64,000 nucleotides of DNA from Terriglobales bacterium (GCA_035567895.1 DATMPC010000058.1:372001-436000); one strand, 5' to 3'; counted from the first letter of the stretch, positions 35,664 through 45,125 are shown. Made by a program: numbers and translations. Notes: generated from the letters alone by a model not told the origin.

Positions 35664-35994
35664 AGCTTTTTCTGTCGGACATGCTGACTGCTACAACTCT
35701 CTCGAGCACCGCCTGAAAGTCTCTGGAAGAATTCACAGCTCTTCGGTGTCCAATAGGGAGGAAGAATTTTCGTTCCGGTATTTTAAGTCCTGTTGAATCT
35801 GTGGAAGCTTTGACCGACGTTTCGTGCATCCAAAGCAAACACACAGCCACTTTTCTTCAAGCGAAACTGCAACATCTTCTTGCAGACTCTCTAAAAGAAA
35901 AGTTGTGGTGCGATTTTTTTTCTTGAAGCATTGATTTTTTTTCTTCTACCTGATTCATTCACGGCTGATGCTCACGAAGTCAACCTCACATGCG

Positions 35995-36022
35995 TTGACA
36001 AAACTTCTGTGAGGGTTAGAAT
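35995..36022 (+). promoter_or_regulatory. sigma-70-type promoter of purC
   Basis: TTGACA (35995-36000) and TAGAAT (36017-36022) are separated by 16 bp. Start of transcription would be near 36029, about 15 bases before the proposed purC start. Two copies of GATTTTTTTTCTT (35912-35924 and 35933-35945), spaced 21 bp or two helical turns, lie upstream and may bend the DNA or act as an UP-type element. Confidence 0.7.
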
Positions 36023-36043
36023 ACGAATGCTTCCTTACACTTC

Positions 36044-36958
36044 TTGAGTAGAAATACCCGACCCTTGAGCTCTCTGTTGACCCAATCCGACCTATCTGCG
36101 TTGACGCTGCACGGCAGGGGTAAAGTTAGGGATATTTATGAGGCAGGAGACGATCTGCTCTTCCTTGCCTCTGACCGGATTTCAGCGTTCGATCATATCC
36201 TGGCAACGGAGATTCCCGATAAGGGAAAGGTGCTCACTCAGCTTTCTCTTTTTTGGTTCGATCATCTGCGGGATGTCGTTTCGAATCATGTAATCACGGC
36301 GAGCGTTGAAGAATATCCAGAGCCGTTACGATATTTCCAGGATCAATTGCGCGGCCGCTCGATGCTGGTACGACGAGCGAAGATGTTTCCCGTGGAGTGT
36401 GTGGTCAGAGGGTATCTTTCTGGGTCAGGATGGAAGGACTACAGGCAAAGCCAGTCTGTTTGCGGAATTCGCCTTCCTGCCGGGCTCCGCGAATCAGATC
36501 GTTTGCCGGAGCCGATCTTCACGCCAGCCACTAAGTCCAACACCGGGCACGATATCAACATCCCGTTCGGTGAAATGGTGCGGCTGCTAGGCAGCAGCAC
36601 CGCCGAGACACTCCGGGAACTCTCTCTGCGTATCTACGGACTCGCCGTTGAGCATGCCATGAATCGCGGAATTATCGTCGCAGACACAAAGTTTGAATTT
36701 GGCACGGTGAACGGTGAGATTGTGCTTGCCGATGAGGTACTTACTCCGGATTCCTCTCGCTTCTGGCCGGCCGAGAGCTACCGTCCGGGTGGACCACAAT
36801 CCTCTTACGACAAGCAGTTTGTTCGTGACTATCTGGAATCCATTCATTGGGACAAGAACCCGCCTGCTCCCTCGTTGCCGGAAGACGTAGTTCGGAAAAC
36901 GCGGGAGAAATATATCCAGGCATATCGTCAACTTTCGGGAAAGGAACTCGAACTGTGA
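36044..36958 (+). CDS. purC: phosphoribosylaminoimidazole-succinocarboxamide synthase
   Basis: SAICAR synthetase of purine synthesis, joining CAIR and aspartate with ATP. Motifs: HGRGKVRDIYEAGDDLLFLASDRISAFDH, VECVVRGYLSGSGWKDY, KFEFGTVNGEIVLADEVLTPDSSRFW. 304 residues, the longer bacterial/yeast-like form. There is no ATG near the N-terminus; the proposed start is the TTG at 36044, with a TTG at 36065 as alternative. The promoter lies so close that the mRNA has only about 15 untranslated bases and no clear ribosome-binding site. The stop overlaps the cvpA GTG. Confidence 0.94.
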   Translation: MSRNTRPLSSLLTQSDLSALTLHGRGKVRDIYEAGDDLLFLASDRISAFDHILATEIPDKGKVLTQLSLFWFDHLRDVVSNHVITASVEEYPEPLRYFQDQLRGRSMLVRRAKMFPVECVVRGYLSGSGWKDYRQSQSVCGIRLPAGLRESDRLPEPIFTPATKSNTGHDINIPFGEMVRLLGSSTAETLRELSLRIYGLAVEHAMNRGIIVADTKFEFGTVNGEIVLADEVLTPDSSRFWPAESYRPGGPQSSYDKQFVRDYLESIHWDKNPPAPSLPEDVVRKTREKYIQAYRQLSGKELEL

Positions 36959-37527
36959 CGATCTTTGACTGGGGAATCATCGGTATCGTTGTGATTTCAG
37001 TCTTGTTGTCTGCGGCACAGGGATTCTTCTACGAGATCTTCTCACTGGCCGGAGTCGTTCTCGGTTACTTGAGCGCGATTTGGGGATACCATCGCCTCTC
37101 GGCTGTGTATCGCCCTTATGTAAACGCAACGCAGTATGCAGATATTGCCGCTTTCCTCACCATTTTTTTCGCCGTGCTGATTCTTGCCGGCATCATCGGA
37201 CGCATTGCCCGGTGGATGATGAAGGAAGTCGGCTTGAGTTCAATCGATCGTCTTCTAGGAGGAGCCTTCGGGCTCGTCCGAGGCGTCGCTATCGTCACAG
37301 TCGGTGTGCTGGCCATTGCGGCATTCTCTCCTGACAATCAGGCGCTGGCCCGTTCCAGTATGGGAGGCTACTTTCTCGTGGCCGCCCGCACTGCAACCTG
37401 GGTTGCGCCTTACGAGTTGCGGGCTCGCGTGCGTTCAGGCGCGCAAGCCATCAGCAACTTGCAGGCGAATGCGGATTTACGCGCCGACTCGGAGAAGAAG
37501 ACCTCTCCGGCAGGAACAGTTAAGTAG
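36955..37527 (+). CDS. CvpA family membrane protein
   Basis: A 190-residue protein with four predicted transmembrane segments and the family start VTIFDWGIIGIVVISVLLSAAQGFFYEIFSLAGVVLGYL. The family is linked to colicin V export and to envelope integrity, and frequently sits beside pur genes. The start is the GTG at 36955, overlapping the purC TGA (GTGA), which indicates translational coupling. The C-terminal 45 residues are polar. Confidence 0.88.
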   Translation: MTIFDWGIIGIVVISVLLSAAQGFFYEIFSLAGVVLGYLSAIWGYHRLSAVYRPYVNATQYADIAAFLTIFFAVLILAGIIGRIARWMMKEVGLSSIDRLLGGAFGLVRGVAIVTVGVLAIAAFSPDNQALARSSMGGYFLVAARTATWVAPYELRARVRSGAQAISNLQANADLRADSEKKTSPAGTVK

Positions 37528-37602
37528 TCTTCGCCCTTCATATCCTGCGGCCCTGGGTGGCTGTGCGTGTTGACTCGATTTCTGTGTGATTTTGGAGGCT
37601 CT

Positions 37603-37887
37603 GTGAAGAACCAGCTTGAGGCGCTCGTTGCACAAATGCACGAGTCCGGCATTCTCTATTCGGAAGCAGTTCGCGAATTCAAAAAGCGCTTCATCATGAA
37701 TGTGCTCGATCGCAATCATGGAAACCAGAGCAAAGCTGCTCGCGAACTTGGAATGCATCGCAATACTCTGAGCCGGACTATCTCAGAGCTCAACCTCGAT
37801 CTCGGCGAGTTGCGTAACAGCGCTCGGCGCCCGCCCCGTAGTGCCCGCCTCGAACCTGAGCTTCTGGAGAAGAAAGCTGTACGATGA
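37603..37887 (+). CDS. Fis-type helix-turn-helix DNA-binding protein
   Basis: A 94-residue protein whose middle (FKKRFIMNVLDRNHGNQSKAARELGMHRNTLSRTISELNLD) is a Fis/NtrC C-terminal type helix-turn-helix. It has no receiver or AAA+ domain, so it is a stand-alone DNA binder. The GTG start at 37603 is supported by GGAGG four bases upstream; the frame from 37567 would overlap this site. It lies just after cvpA and four bases before the HAD gene. Targets unknown. Confidence 0.82.
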   Translation: MKNQLEALVAQMHESGILYSEAVREFKKRFIMNVLDRNHGNQSKAARELGMHRNTLSRTISELNLDLGELRNSARRPPRSARLEPELLEKKAVR

Positions 37888-37891
37888 TTGA

Positions 37892-38716
37892 ATGAAGCTG
37901 CGCGACACCGCCAGCAAAACAATCAGCGACCAGGGGCCGCGCGACCGCGGAGGGCTAGCTGCGCCTTCCGCGTTGAAGACCGGATGGGTAAGCGCTGAAA
38001 GCACGGGCGCGTCCTCGGCATCTTTCACATACATTCAGCAGGGATTCGACTGGACAGCGTACGACTGCTATCTATTCGACATTGATGGCACACTGCTGAA
38101 CAGCCGGGACGCCGTTCACTACCATGCGTTTCATCGCGCTGTGGCGACGGTGTTCGAACTCGAATTCCGACTCGACGGTGTTCCCGTTCACGGCAATACC
38201 GATGTCGGGATATTGCGTGCTTACCTCGAGCAAGCCGACGTGCCCGAAAGCGAGTGGCGTTCCCGTTTACCCCAAGCTCTGGAACTCATGAGCGCAGAGG
38301 TGGAGCGAAACGCCAAGGCTTTGAGCCCCGAAGTCTGTCCCGGCATTCCTGACCTTCTCCAGAGCTTGGCTGACCAGGGCAAGTTGCTCGGTGTCGCATC
38401 GGGCAATTTGGAACGAGTTGGATGGGCAAAGTTGGAGGCGTGCGGACTGCGTCGCTACTTCGCCTTTGGAGCCTTCTCTGGCACGCTGGAGAAGCGAGAC
38501 GACGTCATCGCCGACGGAATCAGGCAAGCCCGTGATCTCCGCGGTGTACACACTACAGTTTGCGTTGTTGGCGACACGCCGGCAGACATTCGCTCGGCAC
38601 ACGTGAATAGTGTTCCTGCGATTGCTGTCGCTACAGGGATTTATAAGTTCGACGAGCTGGCGGCTTGCAAACCTGAAATGTGTATCCCCTGTTGTGAGGA
38701 CCTTCTCAGAGTCTGA
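37892..38716 (+). CDS. HAD family hydrolase
   Basis: Phosphatase of the haloacid-dehalogenase superfamily. Motif I is FDIDGTLLNSRD (about residue 63), motif II/III regions include VASGN and the lysine in LEKRDD, and motif IV is VVGDTPADIRSA. A helical cap lies between motifs I and II, as in the phosphoglycolate phosphatase group. The first 50 residues before the core have no recognised domain, so a later start is possible, but no better ATG is seen. Substrate unknown. Four bases after the Fis-type gene. Confidence 0.87.
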   Translation: MKLRDTASKTISDQGPRDRGGLAAPSALKTGWVSAESTGASSASFTYIQQGFDWTAYDCYLFDIDGTLLNSRDAVHYHAFHRAVATVFELEFRLDGVPVHGNTDVGILRAYLEQADVPESEWRSRLPQALELMSAEVERNAKALSPEVCPGIPDLLQSLADQGKLLGVASGNLERVGWAKLEACGLRRYFAFGAFSGTLEKRDDVIADGIRQARDLRGVHTTVCVVGDTPADIRSAHVNSVPAIAVATGIYKFDELAACKPEMCIPCCEDLLRV

Positions 38717-38771
38717 CCGCAAGATTTCGCCAGAGGCTCGTTCTATTCCAGAGTTCGACTAGAATCTCACG

Positions 38772-40577
38772 ATGCGGATCGTCCTGTCTCTGATTACCGG
38801 ATTCTGCCTGCTCGGATCGGCGATCGCCGACACTGGCCTGAGCAAACAGGAAAGGCGCAATCGGAACAAGGCAGAAAAGCAATATCTGGCAGCGATGGAG
38901 TCCTTTCGTGCGGGGAACCTTGTTAACGGACGAACGCTCTTAGACGAGTCCTTGCGGCTGGATCCGCGCAATCCAGGCGCCCTGACTGCGCGAGAGCTTC
39001 TACGGCAGCAGGAGATCCAGCAGAGGACCTTGGAAGCTAATCAGCAGTTGGCAGCGAATCAGCGCGAACAGGCTATCGACGGCTTCCGGAAGGCCCTTGC
39101 CCTCGACTCGAGCAATACGGCTGCGCAAGAAGGGCTGCGCTCGGCGTTGGCAGAGCGCGAGGCAGCCGTCGGCAACGAGCCAAGAATTCGCTATCGTGAT
39201 GCCGACGACATCCGCCTTCAGCCCTCAGAGGCCAAGCAGGACTTCCACTTCAAAGGGGACAGCCGGGGGCTATTACAGCGTCTGTGGAGCGCTTACAACA
39301 TTCGCCCTCTGATCGATAACTCGGTCGTCAGCAAACAACTCAGATTTGATCTTGACGGAGCCGATTTCGCCACAGCGACCGAGATTGCCTCCAAGATCAC
39401 AAAGACCTTCTATGTGCCGATGTCTTCCACGCAGGCATTGATCGTGGCCGACACGCCGGAAAATCGCAGAACTTTCGAACGGCTTGCCTTGCGAACGTTC
39501 TACGTCAGTGATGCCTCTTCCCCGGCGGACATCAACGAAGTTGTAACTCTGCTCCGAACCGTCTTCGACTTTCGCTTCGTTACGCCAGCCGCAAGCTCGA
39601 ACCAAGTCACGGTACGCGCACCGGCAACCATGCTGGATGCTGCGAGCCGAATTCTCAATGACTTATTTTCGGGCAAACCTCAAGTAATGCTTGAGGTCAA
39701 TATTTTCCAGGTTGAGCAGACGCTGGCTCGCGACTTGGGCTTGGGAGTACCAACTCAATTCACGTTGTTTAACGTCAATACCGAAGCTCGAAATCTGCTG
39801 AACTCAGCCAATCAAGATCTGATCAATCAGCTCATCTCATCGGGCGCGATCAATCAGGCGAATAGCTCGTCAGTGGCAGCACTGCTGGCCGGCTTAGCAG
39901 CGGGACAGAGTTCGATCCTGAACCAGCCGATAGTAACGTTTGGCGGCGGAATAACCAGAAGCGGAGTGATCATTCCTGGTACGACCATCCATGCGTCCTT
40001 GAATGAGTCATCATTCAAATCGCTTGAGCACGTCATGCTACGAGCGGCGCAAGGAGATCCTGCAACCGTTAGGAACGGAACACGCTATCCCATCCTCAAC
40101 GCCAGCTTTGCTCCAATTTTCAACACGCCAGCGATTAGCCAGGTACTCGGGAATCAGAGCTTCCAGGCGCCGTTCCCATCCTTCAGCTATGAAGATCTTG
40201 GACTGACTCTCAAGGCCACTCCGACGATCCATGGAACAAGCGACGTGTCCTTGAAAGTGGAATTTCAATTACGAGGATTGGGAGCAACGCAGCTAAATGG
40301 TGTTCCGGTGATCACAAATCGCGAATACAACGGAACGATCGGCATTCCGTTAGGAGAGACGGCCGTCCTCGCAGGAATGGTGTCACAAACCGAGCAACTC
40401 ACTTTGCAAGGGATTGCAGGCATCGCGAAATTGCCGATCCTGGGCGCTGCTACGTCAGTACACAACAAGCAGACCGATGACGCCCAACTACTCGTTACGA
40501 TACGTCCGCACCTGGTGCGTGAGGCAATCCACGATGCGGAGGCAGGAACTGCATTTGTTCCTGCTCCCGCTCAGTGA
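38772..40577 (+). CDS. secretin-domain outer-membrane protein with TPR-like N-terminus
   Basis: A 601-residue protein with a signal peptide (MRIVLSLITGFCLLGSAIA). Residues about 25-130 are a TPR-like helical region (RLDPRNPGALTARELLRQQEIQQRTLEANQQLA), about 155-215 resemble a secretin/TonB short N-domain, about 225-300 an N1-type domain, and about 305-590 the secretin domain (MLEVNIFQVEQTLARDLGLGVP, SYEDLGLTLKATPTIHG, IPLGETAVLAGMV, LLVTIRPHLVR). No pilus, type II or type IV partner gene is in the window; neighbours are a HAD hydrolase and a DsbA-like protein. It converges with that gene, overlapping by seven bases. Confidence 0.87.
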   Translation: MRIVLSLITGFCLLGSAIADTGLSKQERRNRNKAEKQYLAAMESFRAGNLVNGRTLLDESLRLDPRNPGALTARELLRQQEIQQRTLEANQQLAANQREQAIDGFRKALALDSSNTAAQEGLRSALAEREAAVGNEPRIRYRDADDIRLQPSEAKQDFHFKGDSRGLLQRLWSAYNIRPLIDNSVVSKQLRFDLDGADFATATEIASKITKTFYVPMSSTQALIVADTPENRRTFERLALRTFYVSDASSPADINEVVTLLRTVFDFRFVTPAASSNQVTVRAPATMLDAASRILNDLFSGKPQVMLEVNIFQVEQTLARDLGLGVPTQFTLFNVNTEARNLLNSANQDLINQLISSGAINQANSSSVAALLAGLAAGQSSILNQPIVTFGGGITRSGVIIPGTTIHASLNESSFKSLEHVMLRAAQGDPATVRNGTRYPILNASFAPIFNTPAISQVLGNQSFQAPFPSFSYEDLGLTLKATPTIHGTSDVSLKVEFQLRGLGATQLNGVPVITNREYNGTIGIPLGETAVLAGMVSQTEQLTLQGIAGIAKLPILGAATSVHNKQTDDAQLLVTIRPHLVREAIHDAEAGTAFVPAPAQ

Positions 40578-41506
40578 GCTTCGGCGACTTTCTTCGCGTT
40601 CTCCTGCGCTTCGAAATCCACCATCTGCTTGAGGATTTCGATCGGGGTGTCATTCACGTTTTCGATCTTACGTCCATTTAGGAAGAGCGTAGGGGTTGCG
40701 TTGACCCCTACGGCCGCGCCGAGTTGGTATTGCTGGTTCACACGGACTTTGGTGTCTGCCGCGTCGGCACAGGTTGCCGTTGCTGCTGGATCTGCTCCGG
40801 CATCGGTCGCGATAGCATTCAGTCGCTCAGCAGCGTTTTGATCATTAATGTTTTCCTGCTGGTCAAAGACCTGCTGAGCAAACTTCCAAAATTGATCCTG
40901 ATTCTTGCGAGCAATGCAGTCCGCGTAGCCTGCAGCACGATCGGCCCATTTGTGAATGTTGGAGAGCGGAAAATTCTGGAATACGAGGCGAGCATTGGCG
41001 GACTGGCTCACTAACTGCTCCACTTTCGGCCACGCTCGCTTGCAATGCGGGCACTGAAAATCGCTGAATTCCACGATTTCAACCGGGGCGTCTGGAGCAC
41101 CCTTCACCGGACCCTTTGCCTCATCAGCCAACTTTCGCCGTGCGGGTTCAAAGGGATCGGTTCCGAAGGGAATGATCTGGCCGATAAATGCATGTTGCAG
41201 ATCGCCCGCTACATAGAAGGGTGTTCGCTGCTGCACAGGTTCGCCGAAGGTTATGATGACCTCCGTGACTCCCGGAACTTCCGAAGGCTTTACGCTCTCA
41301 ATCTTCCACTTCACCATCGGATCGTAGCCAAACATGTGATGCATGAAGCCGTTGAGCTCTTCCATGCTCGGCTGCTTTCCGATCGGAGCTGGAGCCGATT
41401 TCGTCGTCGCCGAAGAAGCAGGCTTCTTAGCAGGAGTAGAGGCCGTCTGCGTGAGCGCGATGCTGGTGGACAAAATAGCTAGCATGAAGGCAAAGATTTT
41501 CTTCAA
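40571..41506 (-). CDS. DsbA-family thioredoxin-fold protein, exported
   Basis: A 311-residue protein with a signal peptide (MKKIFAFMLAILSTSIALTQ) and an Ala/Pro/Lys-rich spacer. The thioredoxin fold carries CPHC in EFSDFQCPHCKRAWPKVEQL, then a helical insert and the cis-proline region AVGVNATPTLFLNGRKI. This is the DsbA/BdbD-like group with an N-terminal extension, rather than DsbG. Likely an envelope disulfide oxidase or isomerase; redox direction cannot be stated. Confidence 0.9.
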   Translation of the reverse strand: MKKIFAFMLAILSTSIALTQTASTPAKKPASSATTKSAPAPIGKQPSMEELNGFMHHMFGYDPMVKWKIESVKPSEVPGVTEVIITFGEPVQQRTPFYVAGDLQHAFIGQIIPFGTDPFEPARRKLADEAKGPVKGAPDAPVEIVEFSDFQCPHCKRAWPKVEQLVSQSANARLVFQNFPLSNIHKWADRAAGYADCIARKNQDQFWKFAQQVFDQQENINDQNAAERLNAIATDAGADPAATATCADAADTKVRVNQQYQLGAAVGVNATPTLFLNGRKIENVNDTPIEILKQMVDFEAQENAKKVAEAH

Positions 41507-41546
41507 AGTATTTCCTCAATGTGAAGTTCACAATCAGTAGCCGCAG

Positions 41547-43193
41547 TTAGCACTGAACCTCATACTTTGCGGCGATAGGAAAACGGCGGCCGAGCCCGAA
41601 TGCTTTCTGACTGATTTTCAGGACCGGGGCTGCCTGTTGGCGTTTGTACTCGGTCCGCTCGATCATTCGAATCACGGAACTGACGAGCTTACAGTCGTAT
41701 CCGCGCTCGATAGAGATCTGCTCAGCGGTCTTATAGTTCTCAACGTAGTCTTCGAGAATGCAATCCAGCACGTCATAGGGTGGGAGCGAATCCTGATCTG
41801 TCTGGTTGGGCCGAAGCTCTGCAGAAGGAACCTTTTTGATCGTTGGCAGTGGAATCACCGGAGAGATCCTGTTTCGGTATTCACTCAAACGATAGACCAT
41901 CGTCTTTGGAACGTCCGCAATCACCGCCAGGCCTCCGCACATATCGCCGTACAGAGTGCAGTAGCCAACTGCCATTTCCGACTTATTGCCGGTGGTGAGC
42001 ACAAGGGCTCCGAACTTATTCGACAGCGCCATCAAGGTAGAGCCCCTCAGACGCGACTGCAGGTTCTCCTCCGTAAAGTCCTCCGGAAGATTGCGAAACG
42101 TTGCTGAAAGCGCTTTACGGAATTCCTCGAACACCGGCGAAATTGGGATTACGTCGTACCGAATTCCCAGGTTCTTGGCGAGTTCCTTCGCATCGTCCTT
42201 GCTGCCTTGCGACGAATAGGGACCCGGCATAGAGACTCCCATGACATTCTCTTTGCCCAAGGCGTCTACTGCGATTGCCGCCGTCAAGGCGCTATCAATG
42301 CCTCCACTCAGACCGATGATTACCTTTTTGAAACCGCATTTACGAACGTAATCCCTGGTGCCTAGTACCAGAGCAGCGTAGGCTTCGGCCTCGGTATCCG
42401 CCGGCTGCTCATGCACATCGCCTTGCAGCGTTTCGGTATCGAATAACACTAAATCTTCTTCGAACGACTTCGCCTGAGCCAAAACACGACCGTCGGGACC
42501 AATCACAATGCTCGATCCATCGAAGATCAGACTGTCATTCCCTCCAACCTGATTGCACATGACGACAGGCACTCGGAAGTCGGCAGCAATGGCTTGCAGC
42601 ATCTTCTTGCGGATTTCACGCTTGTGCGTTGTGAACGGCGAGGCAGAGATATTTAACACCAGGTTCCCGCCGGCTCGCACTAATTGTTCTACGGGATCGA
42701 TGCTGTAGAGGCGCTTTTGCCAAAAGTGCTTGTCATTCCACGCGTCTTCGCAAATGGTGAGCGCCAGTCTCGAGCCGTTCAGGCTAACAACCTCCTGCTT
42801 GCGCGCGGGTGCGAAGTAGCGGTCTTCGTCGAAGACGTCATAGGTGGGCAGCAGCATCTTCGATTGCATGAATTCCACCCGCCCATTGCGTACGAGGGCA
42901 GCGGAATTCATCACCGATTTTCCGGTCTCGCTTTGTGCCGGCGTAACCAAGCCACAGATAACGGCAATGCCATCGGTTTCGTTCGCGATTCGCTCGAGCG
43001 TCTCCGCGTTCTGCGTAACAAACGAAGGCTTTTCTACCAAGTCCCGCGGCGGGTATCCGCAGATCGCCAACTCGGGAAACAGTATGAGATCAGCTCCCTG
43101 TGCCTTAGCTCTGTGGCTGTATTCGATGATCTTGGCGGCATTGCCGCAGAAATCTCCTACCGTGGGATTGATTTGGCCGAGAGCAATCTTCAT
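41547..43193 (-). CDS. nadE: glutamine-dependent NAD+ synthase
   Basis: Amidates nicotinate adenine dinucleotide to NAD. The N-terminal nitrilase-type amidase domain (residues 1-265) has the catalytic Glu at 41 (LILFPELAICGYPP), the lysine in FMQSKMLLPTYDVFDE and the cysteine in ALTICEDAWND. The synthetase domain carries the PP-loop GLSGGIDSALTAAIAVDALG and the later LTTGNKSEMAVGYCTLYGDMCGG. 548 residues, standard for the two-domain form. nadB lies elsewhere in this window. Confidence 0.96.
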   Translation of the reverse strand: MKIALGQINPTVGDFCGNAAKIIEYSHRAKAQGADLILFPELAICGYPPRDLVEKPSFVTQNAETLERIANETDGIAVICGLVTPAQSETGKSVMNSAALVRNGRVEFMQSKMLLPTYDVFDEDRYFAPARKQEVVSLNGSRLALTICEDAWNDKHFWQKRLYSIDPVEQLVRAGGNLVLNISASPFTTHKREIRKKMLQAIAADFRVPVVMCNQVGGNDSLIFDGSSIVIGPDGRVLAQAKSFEEDLVLFDTETLQGDVHEQPADTEAEAYAALVLGTRDYVRKCGFKKVIIGLSGGIDSALTAAIAVDALGKENVMGVSMPGPYSSQGSKDDAKELAKNLGIRYDVIPISPVFEEFRKALSATFRNLPEDFTEENLQSRLRGSTLMALSNKFGALVLTTGNKSEMAVGYCTLYGDMCGGLAVIADVPKTMVYRLSEYRNRISPVIPLPTIKKVPSAELRPNQTDQDSLPPYDVLDCILEDYVENYKTAEQISIERGYDCKLVSSVIRMIERTEYKRQQAAPVLKISQKAFGLGRRFPIAAKYEVQC

Positions 43194-43255
43194 TTTCTTA
43201 AGTGTAAGACGCTGAGGAAGATGATGTCATCTTCCTGTGCCAGATCGCCTCGCGC

Positions 43256-44902
43256 TTGGGACGTACCGGGAAATTTGATCAAGCATCGTTTGACCCGGTA
43301 TTGGTCGAGGTTCTACACTCCGCTGTTCCTCCAAACATCGGAACGCGAGAACCTCGCTTGGCGCAACTGGACAGACTTACCGCAACAGTTCCTGCCGAAG
43401 TGGGCGCAGACACACTGCCACCGCTTAGACTTCATCCCCAGCTCTACGAGATCAGTACACTTCCCTGGCTTGTGAGGCTGGGCAAACAGCTCGGACGGCC
43501 GATAAGCATCTCCGACGTTCCTCACGCCGAGTGGGAGCGGCTTCGAAGACTTGGATTCGATCTCGTTTACCTGATGGGGGTCTGGAAGCACAGCCCCGAG
43601 GGCCGCAGGCTCTCTCGAAGTCAGACTTCCCTATTCAAGCGATATGACGAGTCTCTGCCCGGCTGGACTCTGAACGACGTGCCCGGCTCCCCTTTTTCCA
43701 TCCAGGCTTATGAACCCGACCCGTCGATCGGCACTTGGGACGACTTCGACATGCTCCATCGCCAGCTACACGAGCTCGGCATGCGGCTCATCCTAGACGT
43801 AATTCCCAATCACACCGGGCCAGACCATCACTGGATACGTGAGCATCCCGAGTACTATATCCGCGGCTCGCTGGCGCAATACCGTGCGAACCCGGGCAAT
43901 TTCTTTATTGCTGAAAATAACGCAGGCGGCGGCGAAGTAATTGCCTACGGTCGAGATCCCTACTTCGCCCCGTGGACGGATACCGCCCAACTCAACTACT
44001 TCAATCCCTCCCTGCGTAAGGCAATGATCGACCAGATTCGCCGTATCGCCGAAATCTGCGACGGTGCACGATGCGACATGGCCATGCTGATTTTGAATGA
44101 CCATTTTCATCAGACCTGGGAGTCCGTGCTGGGATCAGCCCCTGCGCCTGGCGAGGAATTCTGGCAAGAGGCCACGCGGGCCTTAGGCGATTTTGTTTGG
44201 ATAGCAGAAGCCTACAGCGACTCGGAGTGGGCGCTTCAACAACTCGGATTCAATTTCACCTACGACAAGCGGCTCTACGATCGACTACGCGATGGTTTCG
44301 TGCGCGACGTGTATCTGCATCTGAAAGCTGACGCGGAGTTCCAGCGTCGCTCGGTGCGTTTTCTCGAAAATCACGACGAGCCACGAGCTGCGAGCGTCTT
44401 CGGAAAATCTCGACTACCAGCTGTTGCCGTCTTGGCCTCCACTGTGCCAGGCATGCACTTCTTCAATGATGGCCAGTTTGAAGGCTTCCAGAAACAGCTC
44501 GTCGTTCAGCTCTCACGTGCGCAAGAAGAGAGTCCCGACCCGGAGATTCAGCGAATCTACGAGAAAATTCTTACGATAGCCGACTCTCCAGAGTTCCATA
44601 GTGGCACCTGGAAGCTGCTTGAACCCAAAGACTCAGGAGATCGCACCAATTCCGATCTCATCGCGTATATGTGGAGTGAGGCTTCCGGACAAAAACTTGT
44701 GGTTGTGAATCTGGGAGCCGGTAACTCTACCGGTCGAATTTATTTTACCGACGATCTGCTTTCGGGAAGTGGCCTGCATTTCGACGACTTGCTCAACGAT
44801 CGCAGCTACGAACGGCAGACTGCCGATCTGAAGCGTTGGGGACTGTTTATCAAGTTAGCGGGATTTGGCGCTCACATCTTCGATGTGAAACGCATCGCGT
44901 AA
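43256..44902 (+). CDS. GH13 alpha-amylase family glycosyl hydrolase
   Basis: A TIM-barrel glycosidase of clan GH-H. The conserved segments are visible: LILDVIPNHTGPDH (region I), the nucleophile-type Asp near residue 274 in CDGARCDMAML, the acid/base Glu near 318 in VWIAEAYSD, and the third Asp in FLENHDEPRA. There is no signal peptide, so it is cytosolic; polypeptides of this type act on maltodextrins or trehalose-like substrates. The N-terminal 55 residues before LHPQLYEI have no clear homology and there is no ATG; the start is put at a TTG (43256), which is uncertain. The C-terminal domain is short. Confidence 0.85.
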   Translation: MGRTGKFDQASFDPVLVEVLHSAVPPNIGTREPRLAQLDRLTATVPAEVGADTLPPLRLHPQLYEISTLPWLVRLGKQLGRPISISDVPHAEWERLRRLGFDLVYLMGVWKHSPEGRRLSRSQTSLFKRYDESLPGWTLNDVPGSPFSIQAYEPDPSIGTWDDFDMLHRQLHELGMRLILDVIPNHTGPDHHWIREHPEYYIRGSLAQYRANPGNFFIAENNAGGGEVIAYGRDPYFAPWTDTAQLNYFNPSLRKAMIDQIRRIAEICDGARCDMAMLILNDHFHQTWESVLGSAPAPGEEFWQEATRALGDFVWIAEAYSDSEWALQQLGFNFTYDKRLYDRLRDGFVRDVYLHLKADAEFQRRSVRFLENHDEPRAASVFGKSRLPAVAVLASTVPGMHFFNDGQFEGFQKQLVVQLSRAQEESPDPEIQRIYEKILTIADSPEFHSGTWKLLEPKDSGDRTNSDLIAYMWSEASGQKLVVVNLGAGNSTGRIYFTDDLLSGSGLHFDDLLNDRSYERQTADLKRWGLFIKLAGFGAHIFDVKRIA

Positions 44903-44921
44903 GGTAGAGACGCAGCATGCT

Positions 44922-45125
44922 GGGTTGTTCGCCCACCAGCATCACCTCTGCTCCTGGGCTTCCTTCTCCGAACACTGCCTGGGTCGCTCGCTTCCAGAGG
45001 TCGCATCCTTTGCAGTGTTGCACTGCTTCGCGCAAGGTGGTGAGGGTTCTGCGATCAGGCAGGAAGTCGGCAGCAGAGATGGCAAGCTGTCGGCATGACG
45101 TGAGTATTGGATGCCTGAGGCCCAA
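44922..45125 (-). pseudogene. N-terminal remnant of a uracil-DNA glycosylase (UdgX-like)
   Basis: About 68 residues read as the start of a family 4/UdgX-type glycosylase: SAADFLPDRRTLTTLREAVQHC, then CKGCDLWKRATQAVFGEG with its Cys pair and VMLVGEQP, the catalytic-loop segment. After GEQP the frame leaves homology at AGCATGCTGCGTCTCTAC, the short intergenic repeat sequence that borders the GH13 gene (44902-44921). The remaining two thirds of the enzyme is absent. It is an enzyme remnant, not a functional gene. Confidence 0.72.

Noticed and set aside
42684-43475. 263-residue plus-strand frame
   Set aside because: It runs antisense to nadE and then out of frame through the start of the GH13 gene.
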